Positions 1 to 6,450 of a stretch of DNA of 9,696 nt are shown here, one piece after another (the stretch's first letter is position 1; the number at the start of each line of letters is the position of its first letter). The notes below the pieces were generated by a model, which was not told the origin of the DNA, ran no database searches, and saw only the letters and a list, made by a program, of their open reading frames with translations. Made by a program: the position numbers and the translations under genes. The DNA lies in contig CALGPD010000437.1 in NCBI GenBank assembly GCA_937960625.1, positions 1-9,696 on the forward strand. Reading direction: 5' to 3'. Origin of the DNA: an uncultured Spirochaetia bacterium. GTDB lineage: Bacteria; Spirochaetota; CALGPD01.

Positions 1-362
1 ATTAAAGCCGGTTTTGTTTCAAGGTTTATTTGTGGTTTTGGTATTTTACCGAATAGTTCATATATCTTTACTGCGATATTCGCGATAAACTGTGCAACCA
101 CTAAAACGCAAATGGAACCCAGAACAACGAGTAAAACGTTTTTAAAAGAGGGCATTCGCAAACTGAAAATTTCACGGATTTTATGCCCTGTAGTTTGTGT
201 ATATATTACCGGGATTACTGATAAAAATATTATTCCGTTTGGAATTACAGCGTATACTCCAAGCGGAAAGCTGAGTAAAATCGAAAACAACGCATAGAAA
301 CAGTACGTTGCCAGAAAAAACACGTTGACTTTAAATAATTTCTCATAATCAATGTTTATCAT
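1..362 (-). CDS. Membrane protein, probable CPBP-family intramembrane protease (3' part outside window)
   Basis: The reverse strand is open from an ATG at 362 to the window edge, giving the first 120 residues (MINIDYEKLF...). Residues about 14-34 (VFFLATYCFYALFSILLSF), 37-54 and 77-98 are hydrophobic and likely membrane-spanning. Between them lies a charged stretch with 'REIFSLRMPSFKNVL', which resembles the 'lgLr.p.....l' segment preceding the core of CPBP (CAAX protease and bacteriocin-processing) proteins. The diagnostic EExxxR and HxxxN motifs of that family would lie beyond the edge, so membership is inferred from the N-terminal half only. The start lies 2 nt after the stop of the PP-loop gene and has only a weak GAG-type ribosome binding site, which suggests translational coupling and a shared transcript. 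The alternative is an unrelated polytopic membrane protein. Confidence 0.6.
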   Translation of the reverse strand, partial: MINIDYEKLFKVNVFFLATYCFYALFSILLSFPLGVYAVIPNGIIFLSVIPVIYTQTTGHKIREIFSLRMPSFKNVLLVVLGSICVLVVAQFIANIAVKIYELFGKIPKPQINLETKPAL

Positions 363-364
363 AA

Positions 365-1354
365 CTATATTCTCACTTTTTCAATTTCTTGATCGGGCAA
401 TTCATCCGCGTTAATGGTTTTTGTTTCTTTACCCGTTTTAAATATAATTCCTTTTTCCCCTTTGCCGTCACAATACCGGGAAACAATTTTGGCCGCCTTT
501 TCCACATCTTGTTCTGTGTATTCGCCGATTAATAACCCTGAGGGACCCGGGATTTCGTATTCCGGGAAAATAATATCACCGAGTTCTTTGTATCTTTCAA
601 TTTCATTGTTTTCCTGTTCGTTTCTGCCAATAATCAGTTTTAAGTTTTGGTTTAAGCGGAAATGCCTTCCTACGTTTAAAAGGTTAATATGCCCGTAGTT
701 GTCTGTTTTATAATGTTCAAAATAATCACTGATTTTTTTAGAAAACACAGGGTCTGTTAACATGCATCCTCCGCCTGAATGCGCTTTGATTTTTAATCTG
801 TATTCTTTAATCAGGTCCTTTTGCGCGCTCCTTGACCTACCGGAAATTTCTAAAAGATCATCCCGGCTTATTATTCCCTGCTTTTCCATTTCCGTAGCTT
901 CTAATATTTTACCGCTTAAAGGGCGCAGAACCAAGCCCTTTACTCCGGCGTTTTTATCAATACGGTTAAGGGTGTGTATGTTCTGGGACATGGGGCGTTG
1001 GCCCGCAACTTCACCACTTACAATAAAATCAGCGTCAACAAAGCTTAGGAATTGTTTTGCTTTTTGGAGGAAGAAAATATGGCAGTCAATACATGGGTTG
1101 AAATTTCTACCATACCCGAATTTTGGCTTTCTTAATACCTTAAGGTATTCCCTGCCGCAGTCAAGCACTGATAATGGAATTTTGATTACCTTTGCGATTT
1201 CAAAGATTTTATCAATCCTTTCGCTTTTTCTCCCTGTAAAGAAAATAGTATTTATAAATAAACCGTGTATTTCAATACCCATATCCATGGCTATTTTTGC
1301 GGCAAGAACGGAATCGTTTCCTCCTGATATAAGCGCAACGGCTTTTTTACGCAT
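365..1354 (-). CDS. ThiI/MnmA-like PP-loop ATPase with NFACT-R-like C-terminal domain, probable tRNA thiolation enzyme
   Basis: This 329-residue protein carries the PP-loop ATP-pyrophosphatase signature SGGNDS at residues 10-15, which adenylates a substrate base in tRNA-thiolating enzymes. Other features include 'NPCIDCH' with a C-x-x-C pair at about residues 88-91, a 'GEVAGQRPMSQN' loop at about 114-125, and 'GGGCMLTDP' at about 194-202. Such cysteines in ThiI/MnmA-type enzymes bind zinc or an Fe-S cluster or carry sulfur. From about residue 227, 'GRHFRLNQNLKLIIGRNEQE' and 'PGPSGLLIGEYT' resemble the RNA-binding NFACT-R domain. The likely role is cytosolic thiolation of a tRNA uridine; the exact position (s4U8 or s2U34) cannot be told. 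A TTG further upstream (1366) keeps the frame open, but the ATG at 1354 is preferred because GAGG sits 6 nt before it (within TTGAGGTCAAAC). It probably forms an operon with the downstream membrane protein. Confidence 0.8.
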   Translation of the reverse strand: MRKKAVALISGGNDSVLAAKIAMDMGIEIHGLFINTIFFTGRKSERIDKIFEIAKVIKIPLSVLDCGREYLKVLRKPKFGYGRNFNPCIDCHIFFLQKAKQFLSFVDADFIVSGEVAGQRPMSQNIHTLNRIDKNAGVKGLVLRPLSGKILEATEMEKQGIISRDDLLEISGRSRSAQKDLIKEYRLKIKAHSGGGCMLTDPVFSKKISDYFEHYKTDNYGHINLLNVGRHFRLNQNLKLIIGRNEQENNEIERYKELGDIIFPEYEIPGPSGLLIGEYTEQDVEKAAKIVSRYCDGKGEKGIIFKTGKETKTINADELPDQEIEKVRI

Positions 1355-1384
1355 GTTTGACCTCAACCATAAAAGTGTGAGAAA

Positions 1385-1413
1385 AGAATAATTAAATAAA
1401 CTATATTGGTCAA
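1385..1413 (-). promoter_or_regulatory. Candidate sigma-70 promoter for the PP-loop gene
   Basis: On the reverse strand a -35 box TTGACC (1408-1413, 5 of 6 consensus) is followed after 17 nt by a -10 box TATTCT (1385-1390, 4 of 6). This would start transcription near 1378 and leave a leader of about 24 nt containing the GAGG site. The boxes were found by eye and the region is AT-rich, so chance matches are possible. Confidence 0.4.
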
Positions 1414-1522
1414 CCGTTTAAACAGCCAACAAAAAATTGGTTTAAGTGTTTTTTTTTACAATTTTTTAAATAATAAAATGAATTTAGTTGTTTATTTTTT
1501 TGCTGATTTTTTGGAGGAAATT

Positions 1523-2455
1523 ATGAAAGAACGGTTTTTCTGGTTTATGTTGTCATCCATAAAAGGGTTGGGCATAAACGGAGTTACTAGAATTTATAAT
1601 AAATACGCCGCGCTTGGCTTATCAGAGCATGAAATTTCTAATCTTTCTGCTGAAGAATTGTCAAACGAGTTTAATATAGAACTTGATATAACAGAAAAAA
1701 TAAAAAACATTTATTGCTCTAACGAATTAAGATTGTTGTATGATAAAGTATTAAATGCGGGTATTAATATACTTTTACCCGGAGATAAATATTATCCTGA
1801 GAGAATAAAACAAATTTATAAATTACCGCCATTGTTATATGTTAAAGGAAATATAAGCTTGTTAAATAATTCGTGCATAGGTATTTCAGGCTCAAGAAAC
1901 GCAGGCGATGAAGGCAGACGGTATTCATATACTCTGGCGGGTAAGGCAACGGATGAACACCTTACAGTGGTAAGCGGTTTTGCTAGAGGGATTGATGAAT
2001 CTGCTCATTTCGGCGCTATTTCTAACGGCGGTTCTACTATTATTGTATTGCCAACGGGTATGTTTACTCATTGGAAAAAAGACGCGTTGTTTGAAAACGA
2101 AGATGCCTGTTGTACGGTTTCAATGTTTTTCCCAACGTTAAAATTTAATAAATGGACAGCAGTAGCAAGGAATCATTTAATCGCGTCTTTGTCTGATATA
2201 ATGTTCATAATTGAAGCCGATAAACCTTCCGGGTCTTATATGCAGGGAAAAATCAGTTTAAAGCTTGGCCGGCCCATCTTTGTGTTTGACAGGGATTTTA
2301 AAGGGAATAAAAGTTTAATTGAAAAAGGCGCGGCACCGGTTAATATTCACACTGTTGATAAAATCTTTAATTCCTTGGAATTCTTTTTCCCTTCGATTAA
2401 TTTTATTAATAGCAAGTATGAGGTTACTGAGATATGGGAAACAAAGGCGGTGTAA
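1523..2455 (+). CDS. dprA: DprA/Smf-like DNA-processing protein (divergent, short)
   Basis: This 310-residue protein has an N-terminal helical segment with a GxGxxG-like loop ('IKGLGINGVTRIYNKY', 13-28). A DprA Rossmann-like core follows: YP...LPPLLYVKGN (91-110), GSRNAG (123-128), the hallmark SGFARGIDESAH (151-162) and VLPTGM (175-180). DprA binds single-stranded DNA and loads RecA during natural transformation and recombination. The later part is divergent: the usual RNRIIAALS reads ARNHLIASLS (215-224), and the SGSL-TA segment reads SGSYMQG (236-242). There is no room for the C-terminal winged-helix domain found in longer family members. The frame extends upstream to a TTG at 1406, but the ATG at 1523 follows GGAGG by 6 nt and starts at the conserved fold. 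The 3' end overlaps pgi by 22 nt. A DprA-like nucleotide-binding protein with another role is possible. Confidence 0.8.
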   Translation: MKERFFWFMLSSIKGLGINGVTRIYNKYAALGLSEHEISNLSAEELSNEFNIELDITEKIKNIYCSNELRLLYDKVLNAGINILLPGDKYYPERIKQIYKLPPLLYVKGNISLLNNSCIGISGSRNAGDEGRRYSYTLAGKATDEHLTVVSGFARGIDESAHFGAISNGGSTIIVLPTGMFTHWKKDALFENEDACCTVSMFFPTLKFNKWTAVARNHLIASLSDIMFIIEADKPSGSYMQGKISLKLGRPIFVFDRDFKGNKSLIEKGAAPVNIHTVDKIFNSLEFFFPSINFINSKYEVTEIWETKAV

Positions 2456-3873
2456 GCTTTAGTACGGATTTATTCTATGATTGTCCGGGGCCTTTAAGTA
2501 TTTCAAATAATGACGTTAAAGATTTTATGAGTGATGCTGAAAAAGCGTATATAACTATTAAAGATGGAGAATCTCCGCTATTATTTGATGATGATAACCT
2601 AATGACCGGTTGGATTAATCTTCCGGCTTATTATATAGAAGAAAAGAAAGATTTCCTAAAGAATATAAAAATTGCTGCGGAACAATTTAATAAAAACATT
2701 GATGTTTACGTTTCAATAGGCACCGGCGGTTCATATTTAGGTATTGAAGCGGTAATTAACGCGCTTTTACCTGATTATTATAATCAGCTTACTAGACAAG
2801 ATAGAAATTGTCCTGAAATCTATTTTGTTGGAAATCACATGGACAGTGATTCTATTTATTCTCTTTTACGTTGTTTTAAGGACAAACAGATAGGTATAAA
2901 TGTTATTTCAAAATCTGGTACAACAACCGAGACAGCTGTTGCTTTTAGAATATTAAAAAATTTCATTAAACAGCAGCAGAGCAGCCCTGAGAAATTTACA
3001 ATAATTACAACGAATAAATCATCAGGTTCTTTAAGAAAATTAATTAAGAAAAACGGATTTAATGAAAATTATTTTTCATACGATGATTTGGAAGAATTTG
3101 TTATACCGCCAAATATAGGGGGAAGGTTTTCAATAACGTCTCCTGTCGGATTGTTTGGAATGGCTGCTGCAGGTATTGATATAACCGGTTTTATCAAAGG
3201 CGCTTATGACATGCAAAAGTATATTGATAAAACAAAGAGTAAAAATAACCCCGCAATTTTACGCGCTGCTTTGAGAACTGCAATTCAGAGCAATGGAGTA
3301 AAAATTGAAAACATTGTAAGCACGCAAAAAGCCCTTTACGGATTATGCCGGTGGTCAAGGCAACTTTGGCCGGAATCCGAGGGTAAACAGGGCAAAGGGT
3401 TATGGGTTTCACATGGTTTTTACACTGAAGACGCACACAGTATCGGGCAGTTGATTTCAGACGGGCAGAGAAATTTGATTGAAACTTTTCTTACTCTTGA
3501 AAAACCGGTTAATGAAATCCCTATCCCAAGAGATAAATACGCTGATGATGGTCTGGAGCATTTAAGCGAAACAGATAAAAATGTTTCTTTTATTAATGAT
3601 TGTGCGGTTAAAGGCTTGATGTATGATCATTATAATAGGGGAGTTCCTATATTTGAATATAAGTTTTCAGAAATGAGCGCATATAATCTTGGGCAGTTTT
3701 TTCAATGTGAAATGAATGCTTGTTTAACCGCATGTGTAATGCAGGGAATAAACGCGGTTACGCAACCCGGAGTTGAGGGATATAAAAACGCAATGTTTGC
3801 GTTATCCGGTAAACCGGGTTACGAAGGCAGCCAAAAAGAAATAATAGATTTCTTTGAAACTAAAAATATTTAA
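2434..3873 (+). CDS. pgi: Glucose-6-phosphate isomerase
   Basis: This 479-residue cytosolic enzyme interconverts glucose 6-phosphate and fructose 6-phosphate. Family motifs are in order: GTGGSYLG (97-104) and SKSGTTTET (159-167) form the sugar-phosphate binding site, with GGRFS at 229-233. ESEGKQGKG (314-322) holds the expected catalytic glutamate (E314), and DAHSIGQL (333-340) holds the active-site histidine (H335). QPGVEGYKN (444-452) contains the conserved C-terminal lysine (K451). The length fits the shorter bacterial form rather than the roughly 550-residue E. coli type. The ATG at 2434 lies inside the end of dprA, in another frame, with GAGG (2420-2423) 10 nt before it. The two are therefore probably co-transcribed and translationally coupled. 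No internal damage is seen. Confidence 0.95.
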   Translation: MGNKGGVSFSTDLFYDCPGPLSISNNDVKDFMSDAEKAYITIKDGESPLLFDDDNLMTGWINLPAYYIEEKKDFLKNIKIAAEQFNKNIDVYVSIGTGGSYLGIEAVINALLPDYYNQLTRQDRNCPEIYFVGNHMDSDSIYSLLRCFKDKQIGINVISKSGTTTETAVAFRILKNFIKQQQSSPEKFTIITTNKSSGSLRKLIKKNGFNENYFSYDDLEEFVIPPNIGGRFSITSPVGLFGMAAAGIDITGFIKGAYDMQKYIDKTKSKNNPAILRAALRTAIQSNGVKIENIVSTQKALYGLCRWSRQLWPESEGKQGKGLWVSHGFYTEDAHSIGQLISDGQRNLIETFLTLEKPVNEIPIPRDKYADDGLEHLSETDKNVSFINDCAVKGLMYDHYNRGVPIFEYKFSEMSAYNLGQFFQCEMNACLTACVMQGINAVTQPGVEGYKNAMFALSGKPGYEGSQKEIIDFFETKNI

Positions 3874-3879
3874 TAGTTA

Positions 3880-5034
3880 TTATTTTGGATTACCTATAAT
3901 GCCCGGCCAGGTTCCAAAGATATAATCAAAACTATAAACACTGTTACTGTTATAAAGATTAATTTTATAAATTTTATTTGTTCCACTCCTATTACTTGCG
4001 AAATATACATGACTGCTGCTTTGCCATGCAGGATTGCAATCGTCTGCCGGGTTGTTAGAGATATTGGTTTGGTTAGAACCATTGCTCTGCATAGTATAAA
4101 TTTCTGTATTAAAATCTCTATTTGAAGTAAATGCGATTAAATCCCCATAAGTTGAATAAGTCGGCTGCATATCATCTGCGGGATGATTAGAAATATTAAC
4201 TTTACCGGTTCCATCACAATTCATGGTATAAATCTCATAGTTGCCGTTTCTGTTTGTTGCAAAGGAAATTTTTGAACCGTCCGGAGACCATGTGGGCATT
4301 GTATCCGTTGCAGGGTTATTTGTTAATCTTGTGATAATATAATCTTCTAGATTTATAGTATAGATTTCATCATTTCCGTTTCTGTCACTTACAAATGCTA
4401 TTTTTTTACCGTCCGGTGACCACGTGGGAAAAGTATCTTTGGCAGAATGGAATGTGATTTGGATTTTATTGTTTCCAGATGAATCCATTGTAAAAATGTT
4501 ATAGTTGCCGCTATTATTATATGCAAAAGTAATTTTATTTTCTTTTGGAGAATAGCTTGGATGTAAAGAATCATAATACGTCACTTTTTTAGCGCCTGAT
4601 TTATCAGAGTAAATATAAATCCGGAAATTATAAACAAAGCCGAGGAAATAATAATCCTGCTGCGTGCCAGTGTTTGTATATTCATCATCCGGTGAAGAAA
4701 CTTCCTGAGTACAACTCGCTGATGAAGATGAATCCGTACAGCCTGAATTTGTATCGTCATCCGTATCACTGTATTCATAATTTGTATTTTCTTCATCTTC
4801 ATCATCGTAATCCTCATCCTCATCCTCGTCTTCTTCATCATTGATATTATCATACCACCATGAATCCTCTTCATCATCTTCAGTATCACTATTTGTTTCA
4901 GTAGTTTCCGTGTTTTCCGATGTGCATCCTGTTGATGCATCATCAGTATCATTGTTGTCATCACATGCGATATTCGTTAGCATTAGTAATATTGCAAAAA
5001 ATATTGATAAAATTTTAAAGCCTCGAATTTTCAT
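3880..5034 (-). CDS. Probable lipoprotein with acidic linker and TolB/PD40-type beta-propeller
   Basis: The 384-residue product begins with a basic N-terminus and a hydrophobic core (residues 6-20) ending at C24 in the context LTNIAC. This is a plausible but imperfect lipobox (N at -3), so it is likely exported and perhaps anchored in the outer membrane. Residues 25-100 are extremely rich in D, E, S and T, with an acidic core at about 66-82. From about residue 140 there are five PD40 repeats of about 44 residues, starting near HPSYSP (158), FPTWSPDG (202), MPTWSPDG (246), QPTYSTYG (290) and NPAWQSS (334). Each of the first four is followed by an [A/S]F..[N/D]R.G...IYTM-like strand. This is the TolB-type propeller, a protein- or ligand-binding platform. 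The ligand is unknown. The start has GGAG 7 nt upstream. Its 3' end lies 6 nt from the end of convergent pgi. I see no enzyme motif. Confidence 0.8.
   Translation of the reverse strand: MKIRGFKILSIFFAILLMLTNIACDDNNDTDDASTGCTSENTETTETNSDTEDDEEDSWWYDNINDEEDEDEDEDYDDEDEENTNYEYSDTDDDTNSGCTDSSSSASCTQEVSSPDDEYTNTGTQQDYYFLGFVYNFRIYIYSDKSGAKKVTYYDSLHPSYSPKENKITFAYNNSGNYNIFTMDSSGNNKIQITFHSAKDTFPTWSPDGKKIAFVSDRNGNDEIYTINLEDYIITRLTNNPATDTMPTWSPDGSKISFATNRNGNYEIYTMNCDGTGKVNISNHPADDMQPTYSTYGDLIAFTSNRDFNTEIYTMQSNGSNQTNISNNPADDCNPAWQSSSHVYFASNRSGTNKIYKINLYNSNSVYSFDYIFGTWPGIIGNPK
4789..4839 (-). repeat. Trinucleotide-rich tract encoding a poly-Asp/Glu stretch
   Basis: The coding strand here is a run of GAT/GAA/GAG/GAC codons, seen on the plus strand as tandem tcatcc/cttcat units. 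It encodes residues 66-82 of the lipoprotein, almost all D and E. Such a triplet repeat can gain or lose codons by slippage without changing frame, so its length may vary between strains. Confidence 0.6.
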
Positions 5035-5069
5035 ATTGTACTCCGGTAATATTATTTACTGAATATACA

Positions 5070-5085
5070 TTCAAAAACTGTGCCA
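5070..5085 (-). promoter_or_regulatory. Candidate sigma-54 (-24/-12) promoter for the lipoprotein gene
   Basis: The reverse strand reads TGGCACAGTTTTTGAA, against the consensus TGGCACR-N4-TTGCW. The -24 element is perfect, spacing is exact, and only the -12 GC is altered to GA. The predicted start near 5059 gives a 25-nt leader that includes the GGAG site and the ATG at 5034. No good sigma-70 pair competes in this gap. An activator binding site was not recognised. Confidence 0.4.
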
Positions 5086-5228
5086 TTTTTATTAAATTGC
5101 AGTATTGTTTTAATTACTTATTTCGTAAGGTGTTATGGTAATTGATGTTTATATGTTAATGATTTCAGCAAATTGTGTGTTTTTTTTGCAATAAAAAATA
5201 ACGAAATTTGTGGTTATTAAGACACAGA

Positions 5229-6269
5229 CTAAATAGTTAATTCAAGGCCTTCCCGGGCAAGATAAACGTTTAAATCAAAACCTTCAAAAGAGGATTTGGA
5301 AACATCGAGATAGCCTAATACATCGGTTTCGGTTTTAAATAATTCCTTGTCAGTTTTATTAAAATTATGGTGAAATAGAATTAGATTTTTAATCCCTGCC
5401 AACCTTGCGAGGTCGATTGCGTTTCCGAAATTACCATGTCCCCAGCCTTGATAATTTGTAGATTCTCCAGGTGTAAAGTGGGCATCAATAATTAGAGTAT
5501 TTGCGTCTTTACATATTTCAATTAATTTATCTTCCAGTTTGTCAGGAGGCTGTTCAAAATCTGTCATATAAACTATACTTTTATTCGTTTTTGTATCTGT
5601 AATTTTATAAGTATAAGAACCGATTAGCGGGTGTTCCATTTTATACGGTTTAATTATTGTTTGTTCTCCGATTTGCGATGGTCCGGCGATTTCAAAAAAA
5701 GTTATATTTTTGTTTACATGGTCAAGCTTAATTGGAAAATTATATTTATTCATTTGTTTTTCAACAATTGTCTGTACGTTTTCGTTTCCAATAACCGGCA
5801 TACCTATGAATTTCATTTTATTCTGTGTAAATATTAAAGCAGAAAAAGGTACTGCCTGAATATGGTCCCAGTGAAAATGGCTTAGGAAAATAAAAACTTC
5901 GTCTTCACTGTCTTTAAAACTTTGTAATTTCATTAAATCCTTTGAAAGCCTTAAAAATCCCGCACCTGCATCAAGAGCGATATGTTTATTATCCGCGGTT
6001 TGGATATAAACACAAGGAGTATTGCCGCCGTAAGTATTTCCAATCCAAAAGTCGAAATTGCTTCTGTTTGTAAGAAAATTACTAAACTCTTCTTCGGAAA
6101 GGTTTCCTTCGTTGTCTACTTTACTCTCCAAACCTAATTTGCGTAGATAGTTTTCATATCCGCCGTTCGCGTTTAAGGTTTTTTGGTAGTTATAAATTTT
6201 TTGTGCAATTTCTTCACCGGTCATTGTTCTAGGAAATGAGCCTGTGCAACCGTAAATTTTTATTTTCAT
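5229..6269 (-). CDS. MBL-fold metallo-hydrolase, cyclic-phosphodiesterase/RNase Z-like branch
   Basis: This 346-residue protein carries the metal-binding signature HFHWDH at 131-136. Further expected ligands are H213 (MEHP), D237 (YMTDF), D262/H264 (IIDAHF) and H300/H301 (LFHHN). The N-terminus 'IYGCTGSFP' and, after about 65 residues, 'YGGNTPCV...LDAGAGF' match the PhnP/RNase Z-type subgroup that hydrolyses phosphodiesters. The 65-residue segment between them is an insertion relative to compact members. The substrate is unknown: a cyclic nucleotide or cyclic phosphate is a reasonable guess, not shown. A GTG at 6278 is in frame, but the ATG at 6269 with GAGAAG just upstream is preferred. It is transcribed divergently from the response-regulator phosphatase, which hints at a shared signalling role. 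It may continue into the lipoprotein gene, 194 nt downstream. Confidence 0.8.
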   Translation of the reverse strand: MKIKIYGCTGSFPRTMTGEEIAQKIYNYQKTLNANGGYENYLRKLGLESKVDNEGNLSEEEFSNFLTNRSNFDFWIGNTYGGNTPCVYIQTADNKHIALDAGAGFLRLSKDLMKLQSFKDSEDEVFIFLSHFHWDHIQAVPFSALIFTQNKMKFIGMPVIGNENVQTIVEKQMNKYNFPIKLDHVNKNITFFEIAGPSQIGEQTIIKPYKMEHPLIGSYTYKITDTKTNKSIVYMTDFEQPPDKLEDKLIEICKDANTLIIDAHFTPGESTNYQGWGHGNFGNAIDLARLAGIKNLILFHHNFNKTDKELFKTETDVLGYLDVSKSSFEGFDLNVYLAREGLELTI

Positions 6270-6303
6270 ACTTCTCACTTGTTGAAAGTTTATTCAATAT
6301 TTC

Positions 6304-6331
6304 ATTGTAATTAAAACGAACAATTTTTCAA
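6304..6331 (-). promoter_or_regulatory. Candidate sigma-70 promoter for the MBL-fold hydrolase gene
   Basis: Reverse-strand -35 box TTGAAA (6326-6331) and -10 box TACAAT (6304-6309) each match 5 of 6 consensus bases with a 16-nt spacer. Transcription would start near 6297, giving a leader of about 28 nt before the ATG at 6269. It is the best sigma-70 pair I see in the divergent 181-nt gap. Confidence 0.5.
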
Positions 6332-6450
6332 GAAAAAAATAATAAAAGTATCTGTATTTTTTTTAAATATCGGCATAAAAAAAAATAAATATTTAGCATA
6401 CTCAATTATTTTCTTGTAATTTAATATATATTGTTTAAAATGAAATATCT

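Noticed and set aside
112..297. 61-residue open frame on the plus strand
   Set aside because: It lies opposite the membrane-protein gene, has no ribosome binding site and shows no recognisable domain; the reverse-strand frame has clear membrane-protein character.
414..1391. Plus-strand frames of 94 and 209 residues
   Set aside because: They are antisense to the PP-loop gene, whose catalytic motifs fix the true strand.
1416..1423. GTTTAAAC palindrome in the gap before dprA
   Set aside because: An isolated 8-bp AT-rich palindrome is expected by chance at this composition and has no repeated partner nearby.
3871..3882. Search for a bidirectional terminator between convergent pgi and the lipoprotein gene
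   Set aside because: Only 6 nt separate the two stop codons and no hairpin with a T-run is visible there; any terminator would lie inside the coding sequences.
4789..4839. The tandem triplet tract as a possible CRISPR or noncoding repeat
   Set aside because: Units are three bases with no spacers and read in frame as Asp/Glu codons of the lipoprotein.
4581..5062. Frames of 127 (minus) and 73 (plus) residues over the acidic region of the lipoprotein
   Set aside because: They arise from the low-complexity triplet repeat read in other frames, giving Met/Ile-rich or Ser/Val-rich strings without a plausible start.
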